Assembly (NCBI RefSeq): GCF_026802175.1
Contig: NZ_CP113797.1
Span: 2,333,026-2,397,025 of the forward strand
DNA from: Thermocoleostomius sinensis A174
GTDB lineage: Bacteria; Cyanobacteriota; Cyanobacteriia; Elainellales; Elainellaceae
Length of the DNA: 64,000 nucleotides
Direction of reading: 5' to 3'
Of this stretch, positions 63,383-64,000 are shown in pieces. A model generated the notes under the pieces. It made no database searches and was not told where the DNA came from. It was given only the letters and a program-made list of their open reading frames with translations. A program made the translations under genes and the position numbers. Each line of letters starts with the position of its first letter. Positions within the stretch are counted from its first letter, which is position 1.

Positions 63383-64000
63383 CTACTTCAATCCGTTGCG
63401 CTCTTGATACTCTAGAATAATTTGCACATTCTGCTTTTCTAAGGTTGATAGCAACTCATTAGGAAATTCATCCGGTGAATAAATTGGGGTATACCAAGGG
63501 CGACTATTAAAGTATGCTTGCAATGCTTCGTCCATAAATCGACGCCCATGCATGGCAAAGATGGCATTGCGGAGGATATCGAGTTCAAACGCCGTCTTTC
63601 CTGCCAAATCGACATCAGTGACGGGTCGGGTGGTGAGCCAAGCGAACTCATTCGATGACATGATATCGGATGATGCAACGTTGGGGGATTCGACATCAGT
63701 AGCGTTCGATGTCGATGCAGGAGTGGGCTGAGGCAGAGAGGGCGTGGGAACATCCGGTTGTGGGATTGTCGGCGTCGGAATTGCCAGCGGCGTTTGACTT
63801 GAATTCGTAGTCGGATTGCTGGTAGGCGACGATGGCGCATCGATGGGTGACGGTGATGCATTCGCTGCATCGGGGAGAGGCGGTGGGTTGACAGCAGGAC
63901 GCCGCAGCACCAACCCCAGTATCACAGCCGCTCCAATCAACCCACTGGCGATGAAACTGCCCAGAATAATGCCATTGTTGCGTTGCCCGGTGGCTGATGA
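63383..64000 (-). CDS. YARHG-domain membrane protein, partial
   Basis: The frame is open to the right edge of the window, so the N-terminus is missing. The visible part begins at the edge with a short polar stretch and a membrane helix (GIILGSFIASGLIGAAVILG). A ~110-residue Pro/Ser/Thr-rich linker follows, then a YARHG domain at the C-terminus (DLAGKTAFELDILRNAIFAM, HGRRFMDEALQAYF, RPWYTPIYSP). YARHG domains are thought to sit outside the membrane, and in cyanobacteria they can follow kinase or other regulatory domains. The TTG at 63940 is not a real start, because the reading frame continues upstream in good coding form. Confidence 0.85.
   Translation of the reverse strand, partial: SSATGQRNNGIILGSFIASGLIGAAVILGLVLRRPAVNPPPLPDAANASPSPIDAPSSPTSNPTTNSSQTPLAIPTPTIPQPDVPTPSLPQPTPASTSNATDVESPNVASSDIMSSNEFAWLTTRPVTDVDLAGKTAFELDILRNAIFAMHGRRFMDEALQAYFNSRPWYTPIYSPDEFPNELLSTLEKQNVQIILEYQERNGLK

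Overview
The window is chromosomal DNA from a cyanobacterium, most likely a filamentous non-heterocystous or Leptolyngbya/Oscillatoriales-like lineage (inference). The evidence is a psbU gene for the photosystem II oxygen-evolving complex, a SigB-type group 2 sigma factor, a FurA-type regulator, a KaiB-domain protein, a DASH cryptochrome, a phytol/polyprenol kinase homologue, and dense GCGATCGC (HIP1-type) octamers throughout. Genes are short-spaced, lie on both strands and are mostly single-gene units. I see no rRNA, tRNA, transposase or prophage genes.

Layout: 0.1-8.2 kb holds a secreted OB-fold protein, a PEP-CTERM surface protein, tldD, cobO, nadB, psbU with a clear terminator, and an LmeA-like (DUF2993) protein. 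8.5-12.2 kb holds a PrsW-type membrane protease, a LapA-like membrane protein, ubiX and a small NfeD-type OB protein. 13.0-16.6 kb is one large HTH/NB-ARC/WD40 protein with 14 WD40 blades, preceded by 0.8 kb of non-coding DNA rich in CTCAC/GTGAG inverted repeats. 16.7-20.4 kb has a polytopic membrane protein and pgm. 20.6-29.7 kb is the most accessory-looking stretch of enzymes: an ABC exporter, a GH3-type acyl-adenylating enzyme, an LpxO/AspH-type hydroxylase, an MFS transporter, a Rieske oxygenase and an AONS-family (alpha-oxoamine synthase) enzyme. This reads as a candidate undescribed lipid or small-molecule pathway. 29.8-36.1 kb returns to housekeeping genes: hisA, a NarL-type regulator, a Gfo/Idh/MocA oxidoreductase, a DUF815 ATPase, a TMEM14 protein and an oligopeptide-type ABC permease.

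36.2-37.5 kb is a CRISPR array of 18 repeats of 37 bp and 17 spacers with no cas gene in the window. The repeat sequence and flanking motifs suggest it is transcribed on the minus strand from a leader at 37.5-37.8 kb. The four repeats nearest that leader share one terminal base change, and the other 14 do not have it.

37.8-64.0 kb is mainly core metabolism and cell biology: mazG, a TonB-like protein, pdhB, a peptidoglycan amidase, ttcA, a HerA-type ATPase, sigB, a glycogen-debranching-type glucosidase, a small conserved protein behind a possible structured leader, an RNase D-like exonuclease, a CAP-domain protein, trpB, a SUI1/eIF1-type factor, holA, a 2H phosphoesterase, pilT, a KaiB fusion, fur, ribE, cryDASH, a phytol-kinase-like protein, and a YARHG protein that runs off the right edge.

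Functional calls rest on motifs read from translated sequence. No database search was possible. Where I moved a start codon downstream of the longest open frame, the entry says so.
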